The position numbers and the translations under genes are program-made. DNA of 64,000 nucleotides from Austwickia chelonae (GTDB lineage Bacteria > Actinomycetota > Actinomycetes > Actinomycetales > Dermatophilaceae). Numbering within the stretch: position 1 is the stretch's first letter; each line of letters starts with the position of its first letter. Below, in pieces: positions 53,718 to 62,335 of this stretch. The notes beneath the pieces were generated by a model. That model had not been told where the DNA came from. It saw nothing but the letters and a program-made list of their open reading frames with translations, and ran no database searches. The stretch lies in NCBI RefSeq assembly GCF_003391095.1, contig NZ_CP031447.1, positions 1,984,001-2,048,000 of the forward strand, given 5' to 3'.

Positions 53718-55259
53718 GTGTCCGATACCCCCCGCCGCCCGGGCGGCGATGACCAGCCGGACTTCGCTCAGCTGTTCCAACAGTTCCTCGGCGACCCCAA
53801 CAACCCCGCCATGTCCGAGGCGATGCGCTCCATGGGGATGGACCAGTCCAATCCCGCCATGATGGGTGCCCTCGCCGCACAGCTACGGTCCTTCTTCGAA
53901 GAGGCCCCCGCCGACGGCATCAACACCCAGTTGTGCGCCGACATGGCCCGCCAAACCGCTGCCGCCGACGGCGACCCGGTCGTAGGAGACGTCGAACGAC
54001 GGGAGGTCATCGACGCCGTTCAGATCGCCGAACTCTGGCTCTCCCAGGCCACCACTCTGGACTCCCCCTGCGCCCCGGCCCAGGCCTGGAGCCGCAGTGA
54101 ATGGGTCACCCGGACCCTCGACCGCTGGATCAAGATCGTCTCCCCCGTCGCTCAGGGGGTCAACACGGCCGTCGTCACCGCCACCCGAGGGCAGCTCGAA
54201 CAGTTCTCCGGAGAGAATCCCCCCACGGTCCCCGGTATGCCTCCCGGTTTCGATCTGAGCGCCATGATCTCCCAGTTCGAACCGATGCTGACCCGGATGA
54301 GCAGTTCCATGTTCGGCGTCCAGACCGGACAGGCGATCGGCACGCTCGCCGCCGACGTCGTCTCCGCCACCGAGGTCGGACTCCCCCTGCTCAGCACGCC
54401 GACCGTGGCCCTCATCCCTGCCAATGTGGCAGCCCTCGCGGAAGGGCTGGAGGTCGACATCGCCCAGGTACGCCTCTACCTGGCCCTGCGTGAATGCGCC
54501 CGGACCCGGCTGTTCAGCGGGGTCCCCTGGCTGGAGTCCCAGCTTCTGGCCGCGGTGGAGGCCTACGCCCGAGACATCACCATCGACACCGAGGGCATCG
54601 AACGCAAACTCGCCGAGATCGACCCGCGTGACCCCCAGGCCATGCAGCAGGCGCTTTCCAAGACGCTCTTCTCCCCCGACCCCAGCGAAGCCCAGAAAGC
54701 AGCACTGGCACGCCTGGAGACCTTGCTGGCCCTCACCGAAGGATGGGTGGACGTCGTCACCGGGAAAGCCTGCGAAGGTCGGCTGCCCCAGGCGGCAGCT
54801 CTCTCGGAATCCATCCGTCGACGCCGAGCCACCGGCGGACCCGCCGAAGCGATCTTCGGCGAACTCGTCGGCCTGCATCTGCGCCCGCGCCGTCTCCGCG
54901 ACGCGGCGAACCTTTTCTCCGCATTGGAGAGCACCGGCGGACAGAGCGTCCGCGACAGCGTCTGGGCCCACCCCGACGTAGCTCCGACCGCTGCGGACCT
55001 CGACGACATCCTCGGCTTCGTGGGACGCACCTGCGGCGGAGGGAACACCGAAGGCGACGACGGTCTCGGTGGGCTCGGTGGGGAGATCGACGCCGCACTC
55101 GCCCAGATCCTCGGTGCCGCCGAGGCCGACACAACAACGGCTGCCGAGGGAAAACCCTCGACGGGACAGGCGTCGACGCCCCAGGACAAACCGGAGAAGG
55201 ATGACAGGCCTTCCCAGGGAGAAGACCCGGGCAGCGGAAACACCCCGCCACGCTCCTGA
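53718..55259 (+). CDS. DUF2342 zinc-metalloprotease-like protein
   Basis: 513 residues from the GTG at 53718 (AGGAG 6 bases upstream). Family features: FAQLFQQFLGDP start, WLSQATTLDSPCAPAQAWSRSEWV, FGVQTGQAIGTLAADVV and the helix LYLALRECARTRLFSGVPWLE, then an acidic Gly-rich tail. Annotated as putative hydrolase or zinc-dependent metalloprotease, homologous to Rv3195. I see no HExxH; the family helix here reads RECAR where I expect a histidine, so activity is uncertain. Divergent from moaE. Confidence 0.85.
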   Translation: MSDTPRRPGGDDQPDFAQLFQQFLGDPNNPAMSEAMRSMGMDQSNPAMMGALAAQLRSFFEEAPADGINTQLCADMARQTAAADGDPVVGDVERREVIDAVQIAELWLSQATTLDSPCAPAQAWSRSEWVTRTLDRWIKIVSPVAQGVNTAVVTATRGQLEQFSGENPPTVPGMPPGFDLSAMISQFEPMLTRMSSSMFGVQTGQAIGTLAADVVSATEVGLPLLSTPTVALIPANVAALAEGLEVDIAQVRLYLALRECARTRLFSGVPWLESQLLAAVEAYARDITIDTEGIERKLAEIDPRDPQAMQQALSKTLFSPDPSEAQKAALARLETLLALTEGWVDVVTGKACEGRLPQAAALSESIRRRRATGGPAEAIFGELVGLHLRPRRLRDAANLFSALESTGGQSVRDSVWAHPDVAPTAADLDDILGFVGRTCGGGNTEGDDGLGGLGGEIDAALAQILGAAEADTTTAAEGKPSTGQASTPQDKPEKDDRPSQGEDPGSGNTPPRS

Positions 55260-55273
55260 CCTGCGTACCGCCG

Positions 55274-55837
55274 ATGGACTCCCTGCCTGCACACGGCGAT
55301 GCCCTGCGGGTCCTCCGTTCCTGGTCTGCCCCTGAGGCAGACCAGGAACGGCTTCGGCGTCGTTTCCTCGACCAGCTCCACCGTCATCCCCGGGCGACGG
55401 CCAAGGACGGCCCGCCCGTCCACCTCACGGTCGGATGTCTCGTACTCGATCCGACCGGGCAACGCATCCTGCTCACCCACCACCGCAAGGCCGACGCCTG
55501 GTTCCAGTTCGGCGGACATATCGACGCCGACGACCCGAGCCTGCGGGCCGCAGCGCACCGCGAACTCCTCGAAGAATCAGGGATTCCCGACCTGACCCTC
55601 TCCGAAACCCCCTGCCATCTGGACGCGCACACCCTCGCTGCCGCGTTCGGACGGTGCAGGGAACATCTCGACGTCCGGTACGCCGCCGTGGCTCCCGCCG
55701 ATGCCCGGCCGCTCACCAGCAGCGAATCGCACGATGTCCGCTGGTTCGACGTCGACCACCTCCCACCCGCAGCAGCAGCCGACCTGTCCGAGCTCATCCG
55801 AGCCGGCCGGAAGATGTTGCCCCACCTGGATCGATGA
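55274..55837 (+). CDS. Nudix hydrolase
   Basis: 187 residues with a Nudix box GGHIDADDPSLRAAAHRELLEESGI, here seen as GGHIDADD then RELLEESG (the first conserved Glu replaced by Asp). N-terminal helical region of about 45 residues. Such proteins hydrolyse nucleoside-diphosphate derivatives; substrate unknown. Starts 14 bases after the DUF2342 stop, and the YwiC gene follows after 3 bases, so the three are probably one transcription unit. Confidence 0.87.
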   Translation: MDSLPAHGDALRVLRSWSAPEADQERLRRRFLDQLHRHPRATAKDGPPVHLTVGCLVLDPTGQRILLTHHRKADAWFQFGGHIDADDPSLRAAAHRELLEESGIPDLTLSETPCHLDAHTLAAAFGRCREHLDVRYAAVAPADARPLTSSESHDVRWFDVDHLPPAAAADLSELIRAGRKMLPHLDR

Positions 55838-55840
55838 CCC

Positions 55841-56647
55841 ATGAGCTCTCCCCTCGGCGCTGTCACCACCCCCCGGAAGAAACGACGGAGAAGCATCCCC
55901 GCCTACTGGCTGCCCCGCCAGCACGGCGCGTGGGCGATGCTCGCCGTGCCGGCCCTCGTCGGCGGGCTACGCCACGGATGGGGTCTCCTCCAGACCCTCC
56001 TCCTCCTGCTGCTGTTCAGCGGCTACTTCCTGTTCAATGCCACCGGGCTGGCCCTGCGCAGCCGCAAAGGGGCCCGGCATCGGGCCGCGATGGTGACCTA
56101 CACGGCGATCAGCGCCCCCTTCGCGGTGGCCCTGCTCGTCCTCGACCCCGGCCTGCTGCGCTGGTTACCGATCTATCTCCCGCTCGCGCTGGGCAGCCTG
56201 TTCTTCTCCTGGAAACGCCGGGACCGCGCCCTGGCCAATGACGCCATCACCATCCTCGCCGCCTGTCTGTACGCCGCAGTAATGGCGTGCGCGCACGACC
56301 GTCCGGGTGATCCGGTCCAGGTGACCGCCTGGGTCGTGACCGTCCTCTTCGCCTATTTCTTCGGTACTGCCCTGTACGTGAAGACCCTGATCCGTGAGCG
56401 CACCAATCCGGGATTCCACCGGGTATCCATCGGATACCACGCGCTGTGCCCGCTGCTCTTCTGGACGATCTCACAGGTGTTGGCCATCCCCGCGTCAGCT
56501 CTTCTCCAAGGGCTCACCACGGCCTTCTTCGTCGCCTTGGCCGTGCGGGCCTGGGCCATGGCCGGGCGGCGGGTTCGGCCGATGTTCGTGGGGCTCGGAG
56601 AGATCGGCGCGTCCGCCGTCCTGCTGGCTCTTCTGCTGTGCTGGTGA
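55841..56647 (+). CDS. YwiC-like integral membrane protein
   Basis: 268 residues, about eight membrane segments after a basic N-terminus. The signature YWLPRQHGAWAMLAVPALVG identifies the YwiC-like family, found near nitrate-respiration genes in Bacillus and widely in Actinobacteria; function unknown. KTLIRERTNPGFHRVSIGYH in a loop is conserved. Convergent with the btuF gene. Confidence 0.85.
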   Translation: MSSPLGAVTTPRKKRRRSIPAYWLPRQHGAWAMLAVPALVGGLRHGWGLLQTLLLLLLFSGYFLFNATGLALRSRKGARHRAAMVTYTAISAPFAVALLVLDPGLLRWLPIYLPLALGSLFFSWKRRDRALANDAITILAACLYAAVMACAHDRPGDPVQVTAWVVTVLFAYFFGTALYVKTLIRERTNPGFHRVSIGYHALCPLLFWTISQVLAIPASALLQGLTTAFFVALAVRAWAMAGRRVRPMFVGLGEIGASAVLLALLLCW

Positions 56648-56649
56648 GC

Positions 56650-56679
56650 CCGGCGCGGTGGTGCTGTCCGCCGCGCCGG
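56650..56679. terminator. Bidirectional hairpin between ywiC-like gene and btuF
   Basis: 9-bp stem CCGGCGCGG (56650-56658) and CCGCGCCGG (56671-56679), loop 12, between two convergent genes. Confidence 0.5.
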
Positions 56680-56689
56680 ACGGCCCAGG

Positions 56690-57766
56690 TCAGTCCAACC
56701 AAGCATTTCCGCCGAGCTTGAGCGGGCGAATGTCCAGAGCCGGGGTGATACCGCTGGCCGGTTGCAACCCCCATTTCTCCATCGCGGCCCGGACCGACTC
56801 TGCCGCATCGATATTCATGGGGCCAGAGGTCCACATCGCATAAGGAAGGTTGATGAAGCGTCCCTCTTTGACGGCTCTGAGCTGAGAACTCGCCGGATTC
56901 GACTTGAGGGCTTCAACCTTCGCGGAGAACTCCTGTGCCGGATAGTCCACGAAGGCAATGAAGTCGGGGTCGGCTGTGGTGATCCGTTCCCAGCTGACCC
57001 GGGTCCAGGTGTTCTTCACGTCGGCCAGAGCATGACCGGCCCCTGCGGTGTCGAAGACAGCTTGGGGAGCGCCGAAACTCCCACTGGAGAGAATCTGATC
57101 GCTGGAACTGTCGAAAAGGAAGGCCACCGGTTTCTTCGCTGCTTTCGGTGCCTTCTCCAAGGCTTCACGTCGACGGGTGATGTCGTCGACGACACCCTTG
57201 GCGATGTCGTCGTGCCCGGTGATCTTGCCGATGTTGAGCAGGTCTTGCCGCAGAGCCTCCCAGGGCGGGATCGTACCCCGGGTCTTCCCGTCGTTCTGCA
57301 GACAGGTCTCGCTGAGGAGGTAGGAGCCGATGCCGCGCTCCTTGAGCGTGTCCGGAGTGAGATTCTTCGCCTCGCTGAAACCGTAGTTCCATCCGGCGAA
57401 GGCCACCTGCGGGCGAGCCGCGACGATATTTTCCATCGTCGGCCCCTTGGGAGAGACCTGCTTCAGGCTGTCGACCTGATCACCGTACTTCAGCCGCAAC
57501 AGGTCCTGATGATTCTTCAAGCCGCTGACCGCGACGAGTTCGGGATGCGCACCGACAGCCAGAGCGATCGAGATGATGCTCCCGTCGTACGCGAAAAGTC
57601 TTTTCACCGGGGCGTCGTAGGTGACATCACGTCCGCAGTTGTTCACGGTCACCTTGGCACCACCGGGGCCCGCAGCAGAAGTGCTCTTCGGCGACCCGCA
57701 GGCGGTACAGACGGTCAGCGCGCCCACCGCGAGAAAGGAAATGGCCAGTCTGGTGCGAGGTCTCAT
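56690..57766 (-). CDS. btuF: Cobalamin ABC importer, substrate-binding lipoprotein
   Basis: 358-residue extracytoplasmic binding protein of the helical-backbone (FecB/BtuF) class. Lipobox ending CTAC, acylated C23. Family motifs: KRLFAYDGSIISIALAVGAHPEL and MENIVAARPQVAFAGWNYG. Its start overlaps the ATPase gene (ATGA). The class binds iron chelates, haem or cobalamin; cobalamin is chosen because the operon is preceded by a cobalamin riboswitch. Last gene of the operon. Confidence 0.85.
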   Translation of the reverse strand: MRPRTRLAISFLAVGALTVCTACGSPKSTSAAGPGGAKVTVNNCGRDVTYDAPVKRLFAYDGSIISIALAVGAHPELVAVSGLKNHQDLLRLKYGDQVDSLKQVSPKGPTMENIVAARPQVAFAGWNYGFSEAKNLTPDTLKERGIGSYLLSETCLQNDGKTRGTIPPWEALRQDLLNIGKITGHDDIAKGVVDDITRRREALEKAPKAAKKPVAFLFDSSSDQILSSGSFGAPQAVFDTAGAGHALADVKNTWTRVSWERITTADPDFIAFVDYPAQEFSAKVEALKSNPASSQLRAVKEGRFINLPYAMWTSGPMNIDAAESVRAAMEKWGLQPASGITPALDIRPLKLGGNAWLD

Positions 57767-58665
57767 GATTCCTTCCCTGGCGCCTCGTCCGGCGCCGGCA
57801 CGGGTGAACGGGTCAGTACGTCATCGATGAGCAGGCGTGTCCCCTGCGTGTGCGGGTCGTAGACGGTGTGGGCACGAACCCCGAAGGCTTCAGCGATCAC
57901 CTCAGGGGTCAAGGAATCCACCGGATCGCCGGCAGCGACGACCCTGCCCTGAGCCAGAACGATCACGGCATCGAAATGGCGAAGCACGATGTCGATGTCG
58001 TGCACAGCGGCGACGACGGTGCCGGAGAGCTCGCCCAAGAGGTACCAGAGACGGAGCTGCCAGGCGATGTCCAGATGGTTGGTGGGTTCGTCCAACACGA
58101 GGATCCCGGCGTCCTGGACCAGCCCCCGGGCGAGGACCAGCCGCCGTCGTTCCCCACCGGAGAGCCGGTCACAGGGGTCATCGATGCGATGTGCCATACC
58201 CACAGCGGTGAGTGCACCCATCACGAGGCGACGTTCCCCCGTACCTCCACCTTGCCAGGGCCGCCGGTGCGGCGTTCTGCCCAAAGCCACGGCTTCCCGG
58301 ACGCACAGGTCAGCCGCAGGGACGTCCTCCTGCCCGACGAAGGCGATCTGCCGGGCGCGGGACGCCGCAGGGACAGCACGAAGATCAACACCGTCGAGGC
58401 TGACCTGGCCGCTGGTCGGTGGACGCAATCCTGCAAGGATCTTGAGCAGGGTCGACTTTCCAGCACCATTGGTACCGACCACCGCCGTACGCCGACCTCG
58501 AGGTATGTACAGGTCGACCTCTTCGAGGAGCTGAGCGCGGCCGATCCGGAAACCGACCCGGCGCAAACGAAGACCGTCATCGTCCGCCGCGGAAGTACTC
58601 GTCCCCAGGTCTGGGGTCTGTGATCGGCGGGTCGCCTCTGACACGACCTGAGTCTCCGCGTTCAC
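57763..58665 (-). CDS. btuD: Cobalamin ABC importer, ATPase
   Basis: 300-residue ATPase of the FecE/BtuD type. Walker A VGTNGAGKSTLLKIL, Q-loop FVGQED, signature LSGGERRRLVLARGL, Walker B ILVLDEPTNHLD and H-loop AAVHDIDI. A 30-residue extension precedes the domain and a 25-residue tail follows. GTG start overlapping the permease stop (GTGA); its stop overlaps btuF. Confidence 0.88.
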   Translation of the reverse strand: MNAETQVVSEATRRSQTPDLGTSTSAADDDGLRLRRVGFRIGRAQLLEEVDLYIPRGRRTAVVGTNGAGKSTLLKILAGLRPPTSGQVSLDGVDLRAVPAASRARQIAFVGQEDVPAADLCVREAVALGRTPHRRPWQGGGTGERRLVMGALTAVGMAHRIDDPCDRLSGGERRRLVLARGLVQDAGILVLDEPTNHLDIAWQLRLWYLLGELSGTVVAAVHDIDIVLRHFDAVIVLAQGRVVAAGDPVDSLTPEVIAEAFGVRAHTVYDPHTQGTRLLIDDVLTRSPVPAPDEAPGKES

Positions 58666-59819
58666 GACTGTCCCCCGAACCGGTAGCCGCGTCGTCCCAT
58701 CAGCAGCAGGAAGAGCGGCGCCCCGATGGCCCCGGTGACCACGCCGAGCGGAACCTCCTGGGGTGGGGCGACCATCCGGGCCAGCACATCCACCCAGAGC
58801 AGGAAGAAGGCCCCGGCGAGTGCAGCGACCGGGATCATCCGCCGATGGGTCGCGCCGACGAGCATCCTGGCCAGGTGGGGCAGGATCAGGCCGACGAAGC
58901 CGATTCCCCCGCTGACGGCTACTACGACACCGACCAGGATGCTCAAGGTCAGGAAAACGGCAGTACGCAGTGCGCCGACCGGGACGCCCAGCGCAGTGGC
59001 GGTCTCCTCACCGGCGGCCAGGGCGTCCAGCCAGCCGTGGACGGCGATGGCGGCGGCGAGGACGAGTGCGACGACGACGGCCGGTGGCGCGAGGATCGCC
59101 CATTTGGCACCGCCGAGGCTGCCCAGAAGCCAGAAGAGCACGGAGGTGGTGGCGCGGCTGTCGTCGCTGAGGAAGACGAGGAAGGAGGCTATGGCGGAGA
59201 AAGCCGAGGAGAGCACCACTCCGGAGAGCACCAGGCGTAGCGGGGTGAGTCCGCCTTGGCCGAGTGCGACCAGGTAGACGGCGATCGATGCGCCGAGCGC
59301 CCCGAGGAGGGCGCCGACCATCAGGGCGTTGCTGCCCCAGGCCGCGAGGACGCCCAGGGTGATCACCATGGTGGCTCCGACGGAGGCGCCTGAGGAGATG
59401 CCGAGCAGGTAGGGGTCTGCGAGGGGGTTGCGGACGAGCGTCTGCATCCCGCATCCGGCGATGGCCAGCCCGGCGCCGACGATCAGGGCCAGGAGTGCCC
59501 GGGGCATCCGTAGTTCCCAGACGATGGTGTCGGCGACGGTGTCGGTGGAGTTCTGGCCTCGCAGGTGGGCGGAGACGACTTCCCAGACGCGGTCGACGCC
59601 GATGTGTTCGGAGCCGAAGGCCAGTGAGAGGACGACGCTGCTTGCGGTGAGCACGGTCAGCGTCAACAGGATCGGCGCGAGGCGGAGTCGCCCTCGTGGC
59701 CCGGTCCTGTTCGTCGGGGCGGGGAGGCCGCTGCCGGTGCGGTTGTCCGCAGGCCGGCCGTTCGGTGTGCTTTCCGGCGGGGATGTGGCGGGTGGCGCCG
59801 GAACGCGTAGGTCGGTCAT
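58662..59819 (-). CDS. btuC: Cobalamin ABC importer, permease
   Basis: 385-residue FecCD/BtuC-type permease. An unusual 45-residue Pro-rich N-terminal extension precedes about ten membrane helices. Family motifs: RMPRALLALIVGAGLAIAG, RNPLADPYLLGISSGAS, and GGIGFVGLILPHLARMLVG with the coupling-helix region. It begins 15 bases after the FhuF-like gene and overlaps btuD. Confidence 0.88.
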   Translation of the reverse strand: MTDLRVPAPPATSPPESTPNGRPADNRTGSGLPAPTNRTGPRGRLRLAPILLTLTVLTASSVVLSLAFGSEHIGVDRVWEVVSAHLRGQNSTDTVADTIVWELRMPRALLALIVGAGLAIAGCGMQTLVRNPLADPYLLGISSGASVGATMVITLGVLAAWGSNALMVGALLGALGASIAVYLVALGQGGLTPLRLVLSGVVLSSAFSAIASFLVFLSDDSRATTSVLFWLLGSLGGAKWAILAPPAVVVALVLAAAIAVHGWLDALAAGEETATALGVPVGALRTAVFLTLSILVGVVVAVSGGIGFVGLILPHLARMLVGATHRRMIPVAALAGAFFLLWVDVLARMVAPPQEVPLGVVTGAIGAPLFLLLMGRRGYRFGGQS

Positions 59820-59834
59820 CGCTCTTCCGTCCGA

Positions 59835-60671
59835 TCAGGTGTACAGCCGGTCGGCCCAGGTCAGGCCGGGGATCGTGGTGGTGGGCGGGTCCTGTTGGCG
59901 GTGAAGCCATTCCTCGTCCGAGAGTCGGGGGCAGCTGCCGCAGTGTCCGTGTCCTCGGCCGGTGTGGACGAGGCAGCAGGTGTGTCTGCGCTGGTGGAGT
60001 GGCCCGGCGGGGGTGTCGGCTCCAACGGTGACCAGGGGTCGTCCGGTGAGTCGTGCGATGGCAGCGAGGCTTTCCTGTGCTCGGGTGGCGACCGATGGCC
60101 GCGCGGCGGTGTCGACCGATCGGTGGATGAGGGCGAAGGCTGCTGCACAGGAGGCTGCGAGGCTTCCCCAGCCGAGTCGTCGGGGAAGACGGTTTCCTTC
60201 TTCGGAGGCGTGGACCAGCGGCGTGCAGTGGTCGATGAGCGCGGTAGTGACCCCGGTGATCTCGGCGGTACCGAGTGTGGCCCGGTCGGGGGCGCAGACG
60301 GCGGTGGTCGCATATCGGGTGTCGGTCCTGAACCACCAGGATCGGTGGTCGAGGTCGAGGAGGAGACCGGAGTGCGCCCAGGCGATGAGGACCACGCCGG
60401 CGAGTCGTCCGGTGTAATGCTGCAAGGCGCATGCTGCTCCGGCCCGGGTACGGGGGCTGTCGAGGCCTTGGGCGTAGGCGGGCGCGGCGGCCGCCCACCA
60501 GGACGGATCGGTGAGGGTCGTAGCCGGTCGCCAGCATTCGTCCGGCCCGGTCCGTTCGGTATCCGCCGACCAGAGCAGCGGCGCTTCAGCCAGCACGTGA
60601 AGGGTCTCTTCGGGGAGCGTGCCGGGTGCTTCCGGCCTGACGGCAGGACAGGGTGTGTCGGCGACCGACAT
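59835..60671 (-). CDS. FhuF-like 2Fe-2S protein in a cobalamin-regulated operon
   Basis: 278 residues. The C-terminus has the FhuF iron-sulfur motif: C232-C233, C244 and C247 in HTCCLVHTGRGHGHCGSC. FhuF of E. coli reduces ferric siderophores after import. Here the gene is first in an operon with a BtuCDF-type importer and lies directly behind a cobalamin riboswitch, so it may reduce or release cobalamin rather than iron chelates (inference; iron use remains possible). ATG 60671 has GGAAG 6 bases upstream. Confidence 0.82.
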   Translation of the reverse strand: MSVADTPCPAVRPEAPGTLPEETLHVLAEAPLLWSADTERTGPDECWRPATTLTDPSWWAAAAPAYAQGLDSPRTRAGAACALQHYTGRLAGVVLIAWAHSGLLLDLDHRSWWFRTDTRYATTAVCAPDRATLGTAEITGVTTALIDHCTPLVHASEEGNRLPRRLGWGSLAASCAAAFALIHRSVDTAARPSVATRAQESLAAIARLTGRPLVTVGADTPAGPLHQRRHTCCLVHTGRGHGHCGSCPRLSDEEWLHRQQDPPTTTIPGLTWADRLYT

Positions 60672-60725
60672 GAATCACTTCCGTGGATCCGGGGCCCTGT
60701 GCGCGAGGACCGCATGCTCTGGAGC

Positions 60726-60882
60726 GAATCAGCAGGTCTTCGGGCTGGGGATCACTTGACGGACGGTACCTTCCCGGGGCTCCCCAGTGGTTCGTCACCG
60801 CCGTCATCACCCTCACCGCTGCGCGCCAGCTCCGGATTCTCACCGGATTCCCTGGCACCCGAGAAGTGGGTGCGACTGATTC
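60726..60882 (-). ncRNA. Cobalamin riboswitch
   Basis: On the minus strand the leader carries the cobalamin-riboswitch core: GGGAATCCGGTGAGAATCCG (from about 60852), then a GCGCGCAGCGGTGA segment, and near the 3' end the B12-box-like CCCGAAGACCTGCTG (60744-60730). GAATCAG (60882-60876) pairs with CTGATTC (60732-60726) to close the element as P1. The FhuF-like start codon is 55 bases downstream. Control is probably by ribosome-binding-site masking; I see no intrinsic terminator between the aptamer and the gene. Confidence 0.9.
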
Positions 60883-60933
60883 TTCGCGAATCTATCACGG
60901 GCTCGAACAGGCTGGTTCCTTCGGTTGGCCGTG

Positions 60934-61491
60934 TTATTCCTCGTCTGCTGCGCAGTGATGACGGGTCGGGTCCTGGGCGATGGACCGGCCAGCGGTGTAT
61001 CCGTCGAGATAGCCTCGTGCGCGTTCCACGAAGGGCACCTCGCGTAGCAAAGCCCAGAAGGCTGGTCCGTGATCAGCTTCGAGGAGATGTGCGAGTTCGT
61101 GCAGGAGCACGTAGTCGATGACGTAGTCGGGCATCCCCACCAGGGTTCGACTCAGCCGGATACTTCCTCGGGAAGGCGTTGCCGATCCCCAGCGAGTGTG
61201 CTGGTTGTCCACCCAGCGCACCGAAGCGGGAACGGCTCGTCCTCCCAGGTAACGAGCTGACAGTGCGTGGGCTCGCGCGCGCAGGGCTTCGTCGCTGCTG
61301 CTGGGGCCCCGTCGCTGCCGGGCGGCCAGTCGGATCCGCATCGTGGCGACCCATTCGGATTCCTGTTGGGTGGTGAAGACGTCCGGGATCAGGACGACCA
61401 GTCGGCCGGCTTCCACCCGTGCGGAGACGGTCCGTCGGCGGCGTGCAGAGCGGCGCACGTCCACCGGCAGCTGTGCCCAGGGATCGGTCAT
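60934..61491 (-). CDS. YgjP/M48-like metallopeptidase
   Basis: 185 residues of the YgjP-type (DUF45) family. Zinc motif LLHELAHLLEADHGPAFW (HExxH plus distal His) is intact, preceded by the family signature WGSATPSRGSIRLSRTLVGMP, with the usual beta-rich N-terminal half (RRRRTVSARVEAGRLVVLIP). Cytosolic. Biochemical role unclear; some homologues are reported as UTP pyrophosphatases. Transcribed toward the riboswitch region. Confidence 0.9.
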   Translation of the reverse strand: MTDPWAQLPVDVRRSARRRRTVSARVEAGRLVVLIPDVFTTQQESEWVATMRIRLAARQRRGPSSSDEALRARAHALSARYLGGRAVPASVRWVDNQHTRWGSATPSRGSIRLSRTLVGMPDYVIDYVLLHELAHLLEADHGPAFWALLREVPFVERARGYLDGYTAGRSIAQDPTRHHCAADEE

Positions 61492-61661
61492 GTCCCGAGC
61501 ATAGGGAACCCGGAAGGTCGCGTCTCATCGCTCGTGGAGGTCACGAGTCCGGTACGGGCGCAGCCTTCCTCCTCGGCCCTGTGGACAACTCCTCGGCATG
61601 CGCCTGGGCTGGTCGCAGACTGTGTGGCGTGATGGCCGGTGGCGTGGAAGGACTCTCTGAA

Positions 61662-62321
61662 ATGAGAAATTTGGTAGCAGGACGGAATGTCCAGGCTTGT
61701 ACCGCCGACACGAGGAATTCCCTGCTGGTTCGTCCGGGAGACATCGGTGCGGACAGCGAGAGAGCACGGATCCTCTTCGACGGGGAGGGGGAGATCGCTC
61801 ATCAGCTGGCCGGACTTCTCCGACGTGAACTCGCCGAAGACGTCATGATCGGTCGCTGCGCGGCGGACGAGCTCGATCTGGAGCTGCGAGGCGGCGAGTT
61901 CCGGAGAGTGCCGGGTTTGGTCGTCCTGTTTTCCCCGGTGGCGGCATCGTCGATCCGCGCCGGGCTCTGGCGCAACGCGAGGGTGCCGCATCTGCCGGTC
62001 GTGTACGACACCAATCGGGTGACCGTAGGGCCGGTCGTCGTCCCCGGTGCGCCTTGTCTGCGTTGTCTGGATCTACATCGGTGCGACAAGGATCCGTCGT
62101 GGCCTTTGTTCCTCGCTCGCCTCGATCACGGCATCCCTTCGCCGCAGGTGGAGCCGACCGCATGCGCTCTCGGGGCCGGGCTGGCCGCCTTGATGATCCG
62201 TAACCTGTGGTTGGAGGAACGTCATCTCCCCGGAGTCAGCTTGGAAGTCGCTTTACCGGAACCAACGGTGATCCAACGTCGTTGGTCTTTTCATGCACGA
62301 TGCGACTGTGTGCAGAGCTGA
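61662..62321 (+). CDS. TOMM/cyclodehydratase-like protein (Rv3196 type)
   Basis: 219 residues from the ATG at 61662 (GAAGGA upstream; 61632 is an alternative). It resembles the leader-peptide-binding/E1-like part of TOMM cyclodehydratases: VTVGPVVVPGAPCLRCLDLH with cysteines that, together with the terminal ARCDC, could form a structural zinc site. No ThiF-type ATP-binding glycine loop is visible. In Actinobacteria this gene regularly precedes the ABC1-kinase gene (Rv3196-Rv3197), as here; no modifying partner or precursor is evident, so a RiPP role is unproven. Confidence 0.75.
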   Translation: MRNLVAGRNVQACTADTRNSLLVRPGDIGADSERARILFDGEGEIAHQLAGLLRRELAEDVMIGRCAADELDLELRGGEFRRVPGLVVLFSPVAASSIRAGLWRNARVPHLPVVYDTNRVTVGPVVVPGAPCLRCLDLHRCDKDPSWPLFLARLDHGIPSPQVEPTACALGAGLAALMIRNLWLEERHLPGVSLEVALPEPTVIQRRWSFHARCDCVQS

Positions 62322-62335
62322 CCGACAATAGTGTC

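Noticed and set aside
53179-53880. Longer start for MoaE
   Set aside because: The extra residues are antisense to the DUF2342 start region and unlike MoaE; GTG 53616 fits the family.
59008-60537. 509-residue minus-strand frame over btuC and the FhuF-like gene
   Set aside because: Almost entirely Arg/Pro/His; crosses two well-supported genes in another frame.
61419-61661. Upstream extension of the TOMM-like protein
   Set aside because: Overlaps the divergent YgjP-like gene and gives non-family sequence; ATG 61662 has a better site.
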